A stretch of 64,000 bases of DNA, from the NCBI GenBank assembly GCA_020628815.1, contig JAHDEN010000006.1, forward strand, positions 1-64,000, written 5' to 3'. The position numbers and the translations under genes were made by a program. The notes beneath the pieces were generated by a model that saw only the letters and a list, made by a program, of their open reading frames with translations, made no database searches and had not been told where the DNA came from. The stretch is from Chloroflexota bacterium. GTDB lineage: Bacteria; Chloroflexota; Anaerolineae; Promineifilales; Promineifilaceae. Within the stretch, counting starts at the first letter, position 1. The number at the start of each line of letters is the position of its first letter. This document shows, one piece after another, positions 7,202-16,880 of this stretch.

Positions 7202-10096
7202 TTAGCGGGTTATGGTTGGCAGAAAGATGTTGTCGCCGGTGATATCTAACTTGATTACCGTGGCTGGGTCACCCAGCAAATTAAACGTGTTGAGTAGATC
7301 TAAGTTAGCTGGTTCATTGGTTGCTAGCTGTGCTTTACCCGCCATCACGGCCAAACCAAGTGTCGGATTCTCTTGGCCGTAGAGCACGTTAAAGGCACCA
7401 TCGGCCAGTTCGCTGTGACCGGTAGCTACACCCAGCCCAGTTGCTCCCCAAGCGGCAATGGCGCCGCCATCTGCTTGGCGAACAAGCTGCTCGTCTAACG
7501 TGTTAAACCGAGACGATTGAAATGAACCGGTGAAGCATGTCATCTGAATGAGCAAGGGGAGTCGGCTATTATTTTGGAGCTCAGCTACATCATCGATATG
7601 GAAAAGCCGCTCGGCCGCCCACTGATGGCGCGATGAATGGCCGTTGTACATGATCATGCCAGCCCCCCGTTGCCATTGCTCAAAAATCTTGTTTTGCACG
7701 TCCGGCACGTTGGTTGACTCTACTCCAAAGAATTGCGAAATAACGTTCCACGGCTCGCCGAGATAGGCGGTTGCTAGCGACGTGGAGGCGGCTACAAAAT
7801 CACCCGCTTCGTCATTGTTGTCCGCTACGATCAGCATGTTCTGGTTCCAAGTTCCGGCCGTCTTTACCTGCTCGTAACGCAAAATCTTGTTTACAACACC
7901 GGCAAGCTCTTCGGTCGAGTTAACGGGCAAACGACCTAAAGCCATATCTGGCACATGGTCTACTCCATCAACCGCCACCATCAAATTATCTGCGGCCGTT
8001 TCTCCAATCCACGGGTCAACTTCTGCTAAATAGGGGGGGATGTAAGTTGCCGATCCGCCCTTATGCTGTTTGGGATCGGTTGAGCCATCCCCAACCAGCA
8101 AGACCATTTCCGGCCGGGTGTCCCAATTGTGATAGGCCCACTCCAAATAATCTCGAATCGCTTCAGGTTTGGGATCACCATCACCAAATGCGTTATAAAT
8201 TTCTTCGGCCGTTTCTAAATGTGTTTGCCAACCTACATCGCCGCGGTGGTCGATAAGCTGTCCCAGTTCAGGCGAGCTGGCAAACTCTGCGGGAGCGATC
8301 ACTAGGTAAGTGGCACCTTCACCGTGGGCGCGGAGCCCGTTGATCGGGTTGATCGATTGGGCCGTCAATAACGCCGAGGTTTCCTGAACGGCATAGCGCC
8401 TGTTTGTTCGACCAGAATCACTCCAGACTGTACTCGAAGGGGTTTGTTCAATGTTTGTGAGCACGGTTGGGGAATAAGGGTCTGTCACGTCGAAAACAGA
8501 GAGAGCCGCGGTTGATGCCAATTCATAATCTTGGGCTGAACTTTCACCCAGCAATATTTCTTGCGAATCAAAGTTAGGGTATGAGGCCGCATATTCAAAT
8601 TCTAGGGCATCAAGCCAAACACCATCGATGCTTGACCCTTCGTCCATCAATTCGATTTCAACTGTGTTGGTAGCCTGTAGCACTCCGGCCGGGATTGCAA
8701 GTTTTGTTTGATCCGCCGTTTTCCCGTTCCAGCGCAGCATGCCTAACAGGGTTCCGTTTAGACGCACTGCCACAACATGATCTTCACTCAGCTCCTCATC
8801 TGGAGCGCTAGCCTGTTCGGTAAAACCGATCAAGTGGGAGGTCAAAAATGCCGGTTGTGAGCCCTCAATATTTTGTAAGTTGATTTCAGACGTAAAGGTA
8901 GGCGCTCCAGGCCGACGTAATTCGGCCCACACCCAACGGTCGCCGTCCCATCCTTCCGGCAGCCTGCCACAGCCACATTCGGCCGAGTAAAGCAGATTGT
9001 CTTCGACAATCACACGTTTGATCAGCTGGCCATCGTTGGCCGCCGAGCCAGGCGCACCTGAACGGCTAGCCATCTTTGGTGATGGGGTACTGGCGCTGTT
9101 GCTGAGTAAAAATGGGGTGCTGTCAGACCAGCGGGAATGGAATTCAGGAGCGTAAAAGGTAAAGCTTTCGCCTGCCTCAAACGTGCTGTCAGCATCGCCG
9201 TTCCACAGAATTGGAACCGGTTGGCCCAAGTGTGTGAGCCGCAATTGGGTTGGATTTAGTTGAGATAGGGAGATGCCAAAAGATTGTAGCTGCGATTGAT
9301 TGATCTCGACCATCCCTTCACCATCAATCTGAATGACCATGTCCGCCACGGTTGGGGCTGATTGGTTGGATCGGCTGCTTGACCGGCCGGGGATGGCATG
9401 TTGGCCGTTGACAACGATCTGATCGAGGGCTGTTTGAATGAATGTGGCTTTTTGTCGGCTGTGTTTTGTAATATCTGTTGGTGAGTTAGAAAAGTTGATT
9501 TCTACACGTGCATTTGGGACATAAGCGAATCCTGCATCTGGACCATCTTGAATCACAAGCGGAGAAAACGTCGCCCGGCCGATTCGGATTCCACCCATCA
9601 CGCCGATTTCTTCAACCGATACGACAGGTTGGTCAAAACCGGCCATTGGTGAGAGTGCTTCGACAAAGTCCCCTCCGATCCAATCACCAGCTTGATTGGT
9701 CAGAATCCCCTGTGGTTTAGGGGCCAGGGCGATAGTGTGCTCGCTTGAGAGCGTCTGTCCGGGATCGTGATCAACGGAAACCTGATATGAGGCATTGGCG
9801 GGGATAGCAAATGTAACGGTGTGAACGGGTAGCTGGGGGGCACCAGGTGTTTTGATATGACTAAACTGATCGATAACCGGCCGCATGCCGAAAGCCGTCG
9901 ACTCCCATTCTGGTTGGTCGGCCGACCATGAAATAACAAGCCCAGTTTCGTTAATTTGGGTGCTGGCCGGTGCAGCGGGCGTTTGGTTGGGCTGCGAGCC
10001 TTCAGCCTGCTGTTGGGCCATCCAAATAACAAGAACGAGTAGCAAGCTGATAATCAAAGGGCGGAGCCATGTGCGATAGGCGGTAGTTAATGTCAT
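7202..10096 (-). CDS. Secreted gingipain-like (C25) cysteine peptidase
   Basis: A 964-residue exported protein. A hydrophobic signal or anchor segment covers residues 12-28. A long beta-rich region (about 45-600) leads into the C25 peptidase domain (about 610-940). The catalytic dyad is visible as His820 in YNGHSS and Cys854 in QMTCFTGSF. The 34-residue spacing is close to that in known gingipains. The chain ends in a short hydrophobic tail, NIFLPTITR. C25 members include gingipains and the PorU sortase of the type IX system, so either degradation or processing of surface proteins is possible. It lies directly downstream of a sortase gene (1-bp gap), which supports a surface-assembly role (inference). 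Confidence 0.85.
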   Translation of the reverse strand: MTLTTAYRTWLRPLIISLLLVLVIWMAQQQAEGSQPNQTPAAPASTQINETGLVISWSADQPEWESTAFGMRPVIDQFSHIKTPGAPQLPVHTVTFAIPANASYQVSVDHDPGQTLSSEHTIALAPKPQGILTNQAGDWIGGDFVEALSPMAGFDQPVVSVEEIGVMGGIRIGRATFSPLVIQDGPDAGFAYVPNARVEINFSNSPTDITKHSRQKATFIQTALDQIVVNGQHAIPGRSSSRSNQSAPTVADMVIQIDGEGMVEINQSQLQSFGISLSQLNPTQLRLTHLGQPVPILWNGDADSTFEAGESFTFYAPEFHSRWSDSTPFLLSNSASTPSPKMASRSGAPGSAANDGQLIKRVIVEDNLLYSAECGCGRLPEGWDGDRWVWAELRRPGAPTFTSEINLQNIEGSQPAFLTSHLIGFTEQASAPDEELSEDHVVAVRLNGTLLGMLRWNGKTADQTKLAIPAGVLQATNTVEIELMDEGSSIDGVWLDALEFEYAASYPNFDSQEILLGESSAQDYELASTAALSVFDVTDPYSPTVLTNIEQTPSSTVWSDSGRTNRRYAVQETSALLTAQSINPINGLRAHGEGATYLVIAPAEFASSPELGQLIDHRGDVGWQTHLETAEEIYNAFGDGDPKPEAIRDYLEWAYHNWDTRPEMVLLVGDGSTDPKQHKGGSATYIPPYLAEVDPWIGETAADNLMVAVDGVDHVPDMALGRLPVNSTEELAGVVNKILRYEQVKTAGTWNQNMLIVADNNDEAGDFVAASTSLATAYLGEPWNVISQFFGVESTNVPDVQNKIFEQWQRGAGMIMYNGHSSRHQWAAERLFHIDDVAELQNNSRLPLLIQMTCFTGSFQSSRFNTLDEQLVRQADGGAIAAWGATGLGVATGHSELADGAFNVLYGQENPTLGLAVMAGKAQLATNEPANLDLLNTFNLLGDPATVIKLDITGDNIFLPTITR

Positions 10097-10097
10097 A

Positions 10098-10925
10098 TTA
10101 GTTGTTTGCCAACGGGTTCACATCGATTAAGTCTGCAAACACAACGAGGCGCTGATCGTAGCGGCCGACAAAATAGTCGTAATCGCCACAAGTTACCAAG
10201 ATCAATTGATCTCCGTTGTTGCTGTTTAATATTTTTGCGTTGTCTGGGTCGGCCCAAACAAGCCTGGAAATTTTGTAGGTATATTCTTGATTGTCATAAA
10301 CATAAACAATCTCGTCATTAGGGACTAGCCCGGGCAGTTTGGCGAATGGCCCTTTGACCGGCCAAAAAGTGGTGGCGTGTCCGGCCAATATCATTGACTT
10401 TTCATCGCCCGGAAACCGGCCGCCGCCAGCCAAAAGCCCGACATCTTGGCGTAGCTCTTCAACTTGCCATTGGTTGTCGATAATGGGTACTGGCACAATC
10501 CCGCCGTTAAGGTCGATTTTGTCGATGATTAAAGTCCCGTTTTCGCTACTCCCGCTTGATGCAGTTTCTGTGGCTGCTTCAGTTTGAGTTGGGACGATTG
10601 TTGGCTCTTGGGTTGGGCTAGGCTCTGCTGAGGCCGGGGGGATGGCAGTTTCTGTTTGTGATGCGGGTGTGTTTGTTGGTGCGAGTGTGCTGACTGCAAC
10701 TGGCGCAGCTGACTGGCTGACGGCCGCTTGCTCATTATCTAGCTTGCTAGTTGTTTCGCTTTCTTTCTCAATTTCTAAGATCGCAGTTGAGGCCAAGGTG
10801 GGAATTGGCTGTAGCTCGATGGCGGCCGGTAACGTGCTAGAGCGACCGTTTGTTTGTAGGAACAAAGCGGCCACGGCAACCAGCACAAATAGCGCCAAAA
10901 TCAGCTTGATGATGGGTGATCTCAT
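10098..10925 (-). CDS. Sortase (class F-like) with N-terminal membrane anchor
   Basis: A 275-residue transpeptidase. Residues 5-23 form a transmembrane anchor, residues 30-128 a Ser/Thr/Pro-rich stalk, and residues 130-268 the sortase beta-barrel. The catalytic residues are visible: His183 (AGHATT), Cys246 (LVTCGDYD) and Arg259 (DQRLVVFA). Sortases cut a C-terminal sorting signal and join the protein to a cell-surface nucleophile. It is sandwiched between the C25 peptidase and a small anchored protein with a sorting-like tail, with the DUF11 adhesin next, so those are candidate substrates (inference). No LPXTG protein is present in the window. Confidence 0.88.
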   Translation of the reverse strand: MRSPIIKLILALFVLVAVAALFLQTNGRSSTLPAAIELQPIPTLASTAILEIEKESETTSKLDNEQAAVSQSAAPVAVSTLAPTNTPASQTETAIPPASAEPSPTQEPTIVPTQTEAATETASSGSSENGTLIIDKIDLNGGIVPVPIIDNQWQVEELRQDVGLLAGGGRFPGDEKSMILAGHATTFWPVKGPFAKLPGLVPNDEIVYVYDNQEYTYKISRLVWADPDNAKILNSNNGDQLILVTCGDYDYFVGRYDQRLVVFADLIDVNPLANN

Positions 10926-10957
10926 CAGATAAATTTATTTAGCAAGAGGGATCAGTA

Positions 10958-10996
10958 AACATGCTGAAACCGGTTGATCTTGGAATCAGCATGTTT
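10958..10996 (-). terminator. Hairpin between the Pro/Thr-rich protein and the sortase
   Basis: Perfect 11-bp arms AAACATGCTGA (10958-10968) and TCAGCATGTTT (10986-10996). Only a short T-rich tail follows on the minus strand, so it may attenuate rather than fully stop transcription into the sortase gene. Confidence 0.45.
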
Positions 10997-11008
10997 TGAT
11001 TGGGGCGA

Positions 11009-11428
11009 TTATGATTTGCGTGCGTTAACCTGCTGCACGACAACATAAATTACAAGACTGATTATGGTCATGAGGAAGGCAAGGGTAAACAGTGATACCC
11101 AGATTGATGGCCCATATCCTAATTCTGGAATCTCTTGTGGAAATGTTGGGGTAGGGGTTGGTGGAACCGCTGTTGGGGGAGGGTTGTTGCTTTGACTAGA
11201 TGTTGTTGCGGTTGGTTCGGCCGGGGCAGGTGTAGCGGTTGGCACAGAGGGAATCGGTGTTGCTGTTGGGGGGACCGGCGTGTTTGTCGCTGGTGCAGGC
11301 TGAGCCGTTGGTGTTTCTGTAATGGCGGCTTGAACAACTTGAACTTCAGAATTTGAAACGTAAAAGCCAAATAATGCGATAACCACCGCAAGGATAGTCA
11401 TTTGAAGAACGCGATTGTGTTGAGTCAT
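11009..11428 (-). CDS. Small Pro/Thr-rich membrane-anchored protein, possible sortase substrate
   Basis: A 139-residue protein of unknown function. It has an N-terminal hydrophobic segment (about 9-24, probably a signal peptide), a Pro/Thr/Ala-rich middle, and a C-terminal block that reads like a cell-wall sorting signal: IPELG, then a hydrophobic helix, then the charged tail NARKS. IPELG resembles LPETG but lacks the Thr, so this is tentative. The ATG at 11428 is preferred to 11491, because the upstream start falls inside a hairpin. It sits upstream of the sortase gene on the same strand. Confidence 0.6.
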   Translation of the reverse strand: MTQHNRVLQMTILAVVIALFGFYVSNSEVQVVQAAITETPTAQPAPATNTPVPPTATPIPSVPTATPAPAEPTATTSSQSNNPPPTAVPPTPTPTFPQEIPELGYGPSIWVSLFTLAFLMTIISLVIYVVVQQVNARKS

Positions 11429-11482
11429 AAAAAAAGTCCGCTGGCAAATTGCCAAATAAAAAGGCTTGGATTTGTGGAAAGC

Positions 11483-11517
11483 CCCGTCCATCCTGCATAA
11501 CGCTTAGAATGGACGGG
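11483..11517 (-). terminator. Hairpin after the DUF11 adhesin gene
   Basis: The arms CCCGTCCAT (11483-11491) and ATGGACGGG (11509-11517) are perfect. The minus-strand tail is GCTTTCC, a weak terminator at best. Confidence 0.45.
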
Positions 11518-11542
11518 ACCGTGAATCTAATCAGATGTCACA

Positions 11543-14500
11543 CTATGGCTTAGACACGATTGGCAAGAATACCTGCCATCCCCGACTGACTGTAACTGTA
11601 ACAGGGCCATGGATGGTTTCAACACCGCTGGTATCGATATCGACTAACCAGTAGGTGTATGTACCTGGCGCTGGAACATCATCAACAAGCGAGTAGTTGT
11701 TGCCCGGAGCCGGGCCGTTGTCGATCGTAGATGGGATCCAGCCAACCGATTGAGAATCGGTGATTCGGCCGTTGTTAGAGCGCAAAACCTTGAATCCGAA
11801 ATGGTCTATTTCTGATGCGGTTTGCCATAGTAAGGTTGCTTGACGATTGCCCGTGCGCATGCCGGTAAATGAGACAAGCTCAACGGCCGATGGCGGAACT
11901 GGGGCTGGAACTTGGATGATTTCAAAGTCAGAGTCATCCTCGTCATTGGGGTCTTGGTCATTGGTGACATCGTCGTCGTTAATCGTGTCTGAATCACCGC
12001 TATCATCAGTTGGGTCAGAGTCGTTGTCGTCTCCGCTGTCCTCGATGATGTCCGCCACATTTTTGATGGCTTGTGACTCGCTCACGATTGTGGCAACGAT
12101 GGTGAAAATCGCCATTTCGCCTGGGGCTAGATTTGTTCCAGTCCAGATGATTTCACCACTTTGCCCCAATGGGGGTGCTGATGTGGCTGCAGGATTAACT
12201 GACACTAAAGTTAATTCAGCTGGCAATTTGTCTGCAACTTTGTATTCACCACTATCAAGCTCACCTTGGTTCATGACAGTGATCTGATACGTAATCTCTT
12301 GGCCGATTGTGTATGGGCCAGTTGATACGATCTCTTTGATCAATGCAAGGTCATATTCACCCAAGACGATTTCTTCAAAGTCAGAGTCGTCCTCGTCGTT
12401 CGGGTCTTGGTCGTTGGTGACGTCATCGTCGTCAAAGGTGTCAGAGTTGTCAGAATCATCGGTAGGATCAGAGTCGTCATCCTCACCGCTATCAGCGGTG
12501 ATCTCAGCCGTATTCTTGATTGGGCTACCAGGTGCAGGTGCTGCATCGATGCGAGCAACTAAGGTAAATACAGCGATGTCGCCGGGTGCTAGATTTGTTG
12601 CGTCCCATGTAATTGTTCCGCTGCTGCCAACGGCCGGGCTGCTGGTGGCTGCTGGGCTGGCAGAAACAAAGACGAGTTCTGCTGGCAGATTATCTTCAAC
12701 GGTGTAATCACCACTGTTGATGTCACCCTGATTCATCACTTCGATTTGATAGGTGATCTCTTGGCCAAGCTGATAAGGTCCGGCCGAGACGATTTTCTTA
12801 ACCAGTGCCAAGTCATATTCCGCAACTGGGACAAACTCAAAGTCAGAGTCGTCTTCGTCGTTCGGGTCCTGGTCATTGGTGACATCATCGTCGTTAAAGG
12901 TGTCATCTTCATCAGAGTTGTCAGTTGGATCAGAGTCATCGTCTTCTCCACTGTCAGCCGTGATTTCAGCGATGTTTTTGATTGGTGCGGTTGGTAATGA
13001 GGCGAGCTCAGCCGTGATGGTGAAGGTCACCATGTCTCCAGCGGCTAGATTGGTGCTGTCCCATGAGACAGTCCCGCTGGTGCCAACGGCCGGAGCCGTG
13101 GTTGCCGCTGGGTTAGCCGAGACAAAGGTCAATTCGGCCGGAAGCGTATCTTCAACGGTGAAATCACCACTGTTTGTTTGACCCTGGTTCATGACCATAA
13201 CATTAAAGGTGATTTGATCGCCAACTGCGAATGGACCAGGTGAGACCAGCCGCTTGATCAGGGCTAAGTCATATTCAGCGATGGGGACAAACTCAAAGTC
13301 CGAGTCATCCTCGTCGTTGGGGTCTTGGTCATTGGTGACATCGTCATCGTTAAAGGTGTCATCTTCGTCTGAATTGTCAGCTGGATCAGAGTCATCGTCG
13401 TTTCCGCTGTCAGCCGTGATTTCCGCGATATTTTTGATCGGGGTCGCTGGGATAGAGGCAAGTTCAGCCGTGATGGTGAAGGTCACCATGTCTCCAGCAG
13501 CCAGATTGGTACTGTCCCATGAGACAATCCCGCTGGTACCAACGGCCGGAGCTGTGGTTGCCGCAGGATTCGCTGAGACGAAGGTCAATTCGGCCGGGAG
13601 TGTATCCTCAACGGTGAAATCACCACTGTTTGTTTGACCCTGATTCATCACCACAACGTTAAAGGTGATTTGATCGCCAACTGCGAATGGACCGGTTGAA
13701 ACAATCCGCTTGATCAAAGCTAAGTCATATTCAGCGATGGGGACAAACTCAAAGTCAGAGTCATCTTCGTCGTTGTCGTCTTTGTCATTGGTGACGTCAT
13801 CGTCGTTAAAGGTGTCGTCTTCGTCAGAATTGTCAGCTGGATCAGAGTCATCGTCGTTTCCGCTGTCAGCTGTAATTTCTGCGATGTTTTTGATCGGTGC
13901 GGTCGAGAATGCTGCGAGTTCAGCCGTAATGGTGAAGGTCACCATATCGCCAGCGGCCAAGTCGGTGCTGTCCCATGAGACGACACCGCTAGTGCCAACG
14001 ACCGGAGCCGTTGTGGCGACAGGGTCGGCAGAGACAAAGGTCAATTCGGCCGGAAGCGTATCTTCAACAGTGAAGTCTCCACTGTTTACGGTCCCTTGGT
14101 TCATGACCACAATAGAGAATGTAACTTGATCGCCAACATCAAATGGACCTGTTGAAACAAGTCGCTTGATAAGGGCTAAGTCGTATTCACCTACAACAAT
14201 CTCTTCAAAGTCAGAGTCGTCTTCGTCGTTGTCGTCTTTGTCATTGGTGACGTCATCGTCGTTAAAGGTGTCATCTTCGTCTGAATTATCAGTTGGGTCA
14301 GAGTCGTCGTCTTCTCCACTGTCAGACGTAATTTCTGCAATGTTTTTGATCGGGCCGGTTGGCAGCGAATCGATTTCGGCCGTAACGGTGAAAGTCACAA
14401 TTTCGCCAGGGATTAAGTTGGTGCCGGTCCAAGTGATGACACCCGTAGAGCCAAAGCCTGGATCAATCGTCGCTGCAGGGTTTGCAGACACAAAGGTCAG

Positions 14501-16402
14501 CTCCGGCGGTAAGGTGTCAGCTACGGTGTACTCACCACTATCCACGCCACCCTGATTCATAACCAAGATGTTAAAGGTGACTTGATCACCAACTTGGTAA
14601 GGGCCGGTTGAAGCCACACGTTTGATCAATGCCAAGTCATAATTTCCAGGCATGAGTCGATACAGGTAATCTTCTACCTCGCCGTCTGGGGCGGGGCCAT
14701 CCGGGCCAAGATCATCGGCCGTGCTCAAGCGGAACCGAACACCAAGATCTGTATCAACAGCCGCTCCTGCAGGAACGGTAAAGGTCATGGGGACCTCAAG
14801 GTCAGTTGAGCCGGTCGGGATGGTGGTGCTAATGACTTCGTTGGGGCCGTCAAAGCTGCCGTCGCCGTTCCAGTCTACGAAGGCGTAGAAGAATGCATCT
14901 TGCCCTGTATTGTTGGTGACTGAACCTGTAAAGACTGCGGTATCACCAATTTTGGGGACTGGCGGGAGTTCAATGCCATCTTCGTCATCACCATTGGCGT
15001 CATCACCTGTGGCTGTTGCGTTTGGTTGTCCATCAAGTTCATCGTCAACAATTGGGCCAATGCCTAAAGTTGGGATAATAGGATGGCTTGGTCCCGGGGT
15101 TCCGGTAGAGTCGGTGTTGTAAATGCCATCGGGCAAGTCACCCCAGTCGGCCGGTGGCGGCAATGGGATCAAGAACGCAGTTCCCAAAATATCACCACTG
15201 ATTCCTGCTTGGGTAGAGCCTGGCTCCCGAACCGATTCCGCTTGGATACAAGCCCACTCATCGCCCGTGTTTAATGTAATTGCGTCTGGCTCAACAACTT
15301 CGTCCCATTCAGTTCCTAAAGAACTGTTCCAAATCGATTCATACCCGGTTCGGATTTGAGTCCCGCTGTTCACGATCGTTCCGGCTGGTCCGGAGCCGTC
15401 AGCGCTATTAACGGTTGGAGGAGTTCCTGTGCCGGTTAGATAGAAGAGTCGCCCACCACGGAAAGGGGATGCGGCATTGGCTTGTCCAGACATGATCGCA
15501 GCGATATCAACTTGAGTTGCGGCCGGAACAGTTGGGAAGGTAACACAAACTAAATCTGAATAATTACCTGCGTAAGGCTGATCTTGGACTTCGTAAAACC
15601 AGTCTAAACCGGTGTGAAAGGCTACTTTGCCATAATCGAATTCGAGACATTCGTGGAATACATGAATCCCAACACCGTAGATTTCACTATTGTTTACGTC
15701 AGGATCTGACTCATCAGGCAAAGGCAGAACAACTCCCGAAATGGCGATGTTATTTACTCCGGCCGTCCAATCCGCGTCAAACTGCGTGGTGACGTCAATG
15801 AGTGCATTGCGCCGATAAAACGCTCGGCTGTCGGCGGCAGGGTTGACAGAGTCAAAACGGCCCCAATATTGATCGGTAATCGTAAAGTTGTTGCTCCCGT
15901 TCCCGTTAATGTCAATGTTTAGATCGGGATCGAAGTTTGGAATATTGTTGCCAGCGTCAACGACTGACTGTTCACCACGCCAGCGCATGTACCATTCAAC
16001 ATATGCTCCATGAATGATAGGCTTGCTCCCGTTTGAACAAGCAGGGACGTCTACGTCAAAGTTGTCGGCCACTGTATCTTCAAAGAAGGACTTGCCCCCA
16101 ACAGCAATATCGACCCGGCCGGTAAAGGCCACATACTCTGTTAGCGGCGTGTCGATATTGTCGGTGCCAGTAGGTAAAGATGAAACAAGAATGCCGTTAA
16201 TGTCATTAATGGCCGAAACATCTGGATTGTCGTTAGATGCTTCTAATGTACTTGTTTCTTCAGCGCTTGCTGTTAACACGCCAAAAGTAACCGGCAAAAA
16301 CAATCCCAGCATAAACACCAAGGGGAGAATTGTTAAATGCCGTTTATTGTTTTTTACGCGATTTGGATACGAGGAGGTAAACTGCTTTGGTTGGATGGTC
16401 AT
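11543..16402 (-). CDS. Giant secreted surface protein with six DUF11 repeats
   Basis: A 1619-residue exported protein. Residues 1-47 form a signal peptide with a long basic n-region. A unique region (about 50-420) is followed by a GEVTED-like domain ending in GEVEDYLYRL near 582. Six DUF11 repeats begin with YDLAL at residues 588, 740, 892, 1044, 1196 and 1350. Each is followed by an Asp-rich linker (DDDSDP...NDDDVTND) likely to bind calcium. The C-terminus has a fibronectin-like segment (LLWQTASEIDHFGF) and ends in QVFLPIVSKP. DUF11 repeats are common in bacterial adhesins and wall proteins, so a role in the cell envelope or adhesion is inferred. The start follows AAGGTAAAG. Confidence 0.85.
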   Translation of the reverse strand: MTIQPKQFTSSYPNRVKNNKRHLTILPLVFMLGLFLPVTFGVLTASAEETSTLEASNDNPDVSAINDINGILVSSLPTGTDNIDTPLTEYVAFTGRVDIAVGGKSFFEDTVADNFDVDVPACSNGSKPIIHGAYVEWYMRWRGEQSVVDAGNNIPNFDPDLNIDINGNGSNNFTITDQYWGRFDSVNPAADSRAFYRRNALIDVTTQFDADWTAGVNNIAISGVVLPLPDESDPDVNNSEIYGVGIHVFHECLEFDYGKVAFHTGLDWFYEVQDQPYAGNYSDLVCVTFPTVPAATQVDIAAIMSGQANAASPFRGGRLFYLTGTGTPPTVNSADGSGPAGTIVNSGTQIRTGYESIWNSSLGTEWDEVVEPDAITLNTGDEWACIQAESVREPGSTQAGISGDILGTAFLIPLPPPADWGDLPDGIYNTDSTGTPGPSHPIIPTLGIGPIVDDELDGQPNATATGDDANGDDEDGIELPPVPKIGDTAVFTGSVTNNTGQDAFFYAFVDWNGDGSFDGPNEVISTTIPTGSTDLEVPMTFTVPAGAAVDTDLGVRFRLSTADDLGPDGPAPDGEVEDYLYRLMPGNYDLALIKRVASTGPYQVGDQVTFNILVMNQGGVDSGEYTVADTLPPELTFVSANPAATIDPGFGSTGVITWTGTNLIPGEIVTFTVTAEIDSLPTGPIKNIAEITSDSGEDDDSDPTDNSDEDDTFNDDDVTNDKDDNDEDDSDFEEIVVGEYDLALIKRLVSTGPFDVGDQVTFSIVVMNQGTVNSGDFTVEDTLPAELTFVSADPVATTAPVVGTSGVVSWDSTDLAAGDMVTFTITAELAAFSTAPIKNIAEITADSGNDDDSDPADNSDEDDTFNDDDVTNDKDDNDEDDSDFEFVPIAEYDLALIKRIVSTGPFAVGDQITFNVVVMNQGQTNSGDFTVEDTLPAELTFVSANPAATTAPAVGTSGIVSWDSTNLAAGDMVTFTITAELASIPATPIKNIAEITADSGNDDDSDPADNSDEDDTFNDDDVTNDQDPNDEDDSDFEFVPIAEYDLALIKRLVSPGPFAVGDQITFNVMVMNQGQTNSGDFTVEDTLPAELTFVSANPAATTAPAVGTSGTVSWDSTNLAAGDMVTFTITAELASLPTAPIKNIAEITADSGEDDDSDPTDNSDEDDTFNDDDVTNDQDPNDEDDSDFEFVPVAEYDLALVKKIVSAGPYQLGQEITYQIEVMNQGDINSGDYTVEDNLPAELVFVSASPAATSSPAVGSSGTITWDATNLAPGDIAVFTLVARIDAAPAPGSPIKNTAEITADSGEDDDSDPTDDSDNSDTFDDDDVTNDQDPNDEDDSDFEEIVLGEYDLALIKEIVSTGPYTIGQEITYQITVMNQGELDSGEYKVADKLPAELTLVSVNPAATSAPPLGQSGEIIWTGTNLAPGEMAIFTIVATIVSESQAIKNVADIIEDSGDDNDSDPTDDSGDSDTINDDDVTNDQDPNDEDDSDFEIIQVPAPVPPSAVELVSFTGMRTGNRQATLLWQTASEIDHFGFKVLRSNNGRITDSQSVGWIPSTIDNGPAPGNNYSLVDDVPAPGTYTYWLVDIDTSGVETIHGPVTVTVSRGWQVFLPIVSKP
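12330..14641 (-). repeat. Six tandem DUF11-coding repeats, period 456 bp
   Basis: The YDLAL-coding motif recurs at 14637, 14181, 13725, 13269 and 12813 with an exact 456-bp period (152 codons), then at 12351 after 462 bp. The middle copies are nearly identical over long stretches, which implies recent duplication or gene conversion. Long antisense open frames here are a by-product of the repeat. Confidence 0.85.
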
Positions 16403-16880
16403 AATGCTTTACCTTCGATTTTGAATCGTAAATTTATATTTTTCATTGGGTCCATTCATCCTGCTTTTTTATTGGTTCTTCTCTGATTTTATTTCAGAAG
16501 CCCGATATATTCCAACATTATGCAAAGTTACTAGGACATTAGTATAGCATCATAATTGGATATGAAATTTAAATCAGGTGGGGTAACTACGTATTTTTAT
16601 TTAAATATCTTGTGTTAAGCAGGTTATAGAATGCAATTATAAGTCGGTTAGAAACTTCTCGTAGTCAACTGTTCTTGATTGCACCCCTGAGAAATAAGTA
16701 GGTTAAATAGATGCCTGCTTTTATAGAATTGTAGACGAATGAACTCGATTTTAGGTTTAGTATTTGTTTGAAAAGCTTCGCTCGCACTTGTTTGCACTTA
16801 GACATAAACCAGCTGTTTTAGGTGCGTAGGTAATCTATAAGTCACATCGTTTAATTCCAAAATTAGGATACGCTTGAATC
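16403..16880. other. AT-rich intergenic gap, no gene seen
   Basis: About 480 bp with no convincing protein-coding frame and no copy of CGGCCG. It must contain the promoter of the DUF11 protein gene on the minus strand. On the plus strand it ends at a clear terminator (16881-16917), so an unannotated small RNA transcribed rightward is possible. I could not pick out a confident promoter. Confidence 0.5.

Noticed and set aside
7202-10096. Type IX secretion system inferred from the gingipain-like domain
   Set aside because: No Por/Gld components are in the window and the tail is not the Bacteroidetes CTD. Only the peptidase domain is shared.
11806-14555. Several long antisense open frames (up to about 146 codons) opposite the DUF11 gene
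   Set aside because: They are Ser-rich mirror translations of the Asp-rich linkers and repeat with the DUF11 period. They have no ribosome sites or family features.
12330-14641. Regular repeats suggesting a CRISPR array
   Set aside because: The period is 456 bp, the repeats are coding in one frame, and there are no short unique spacers.
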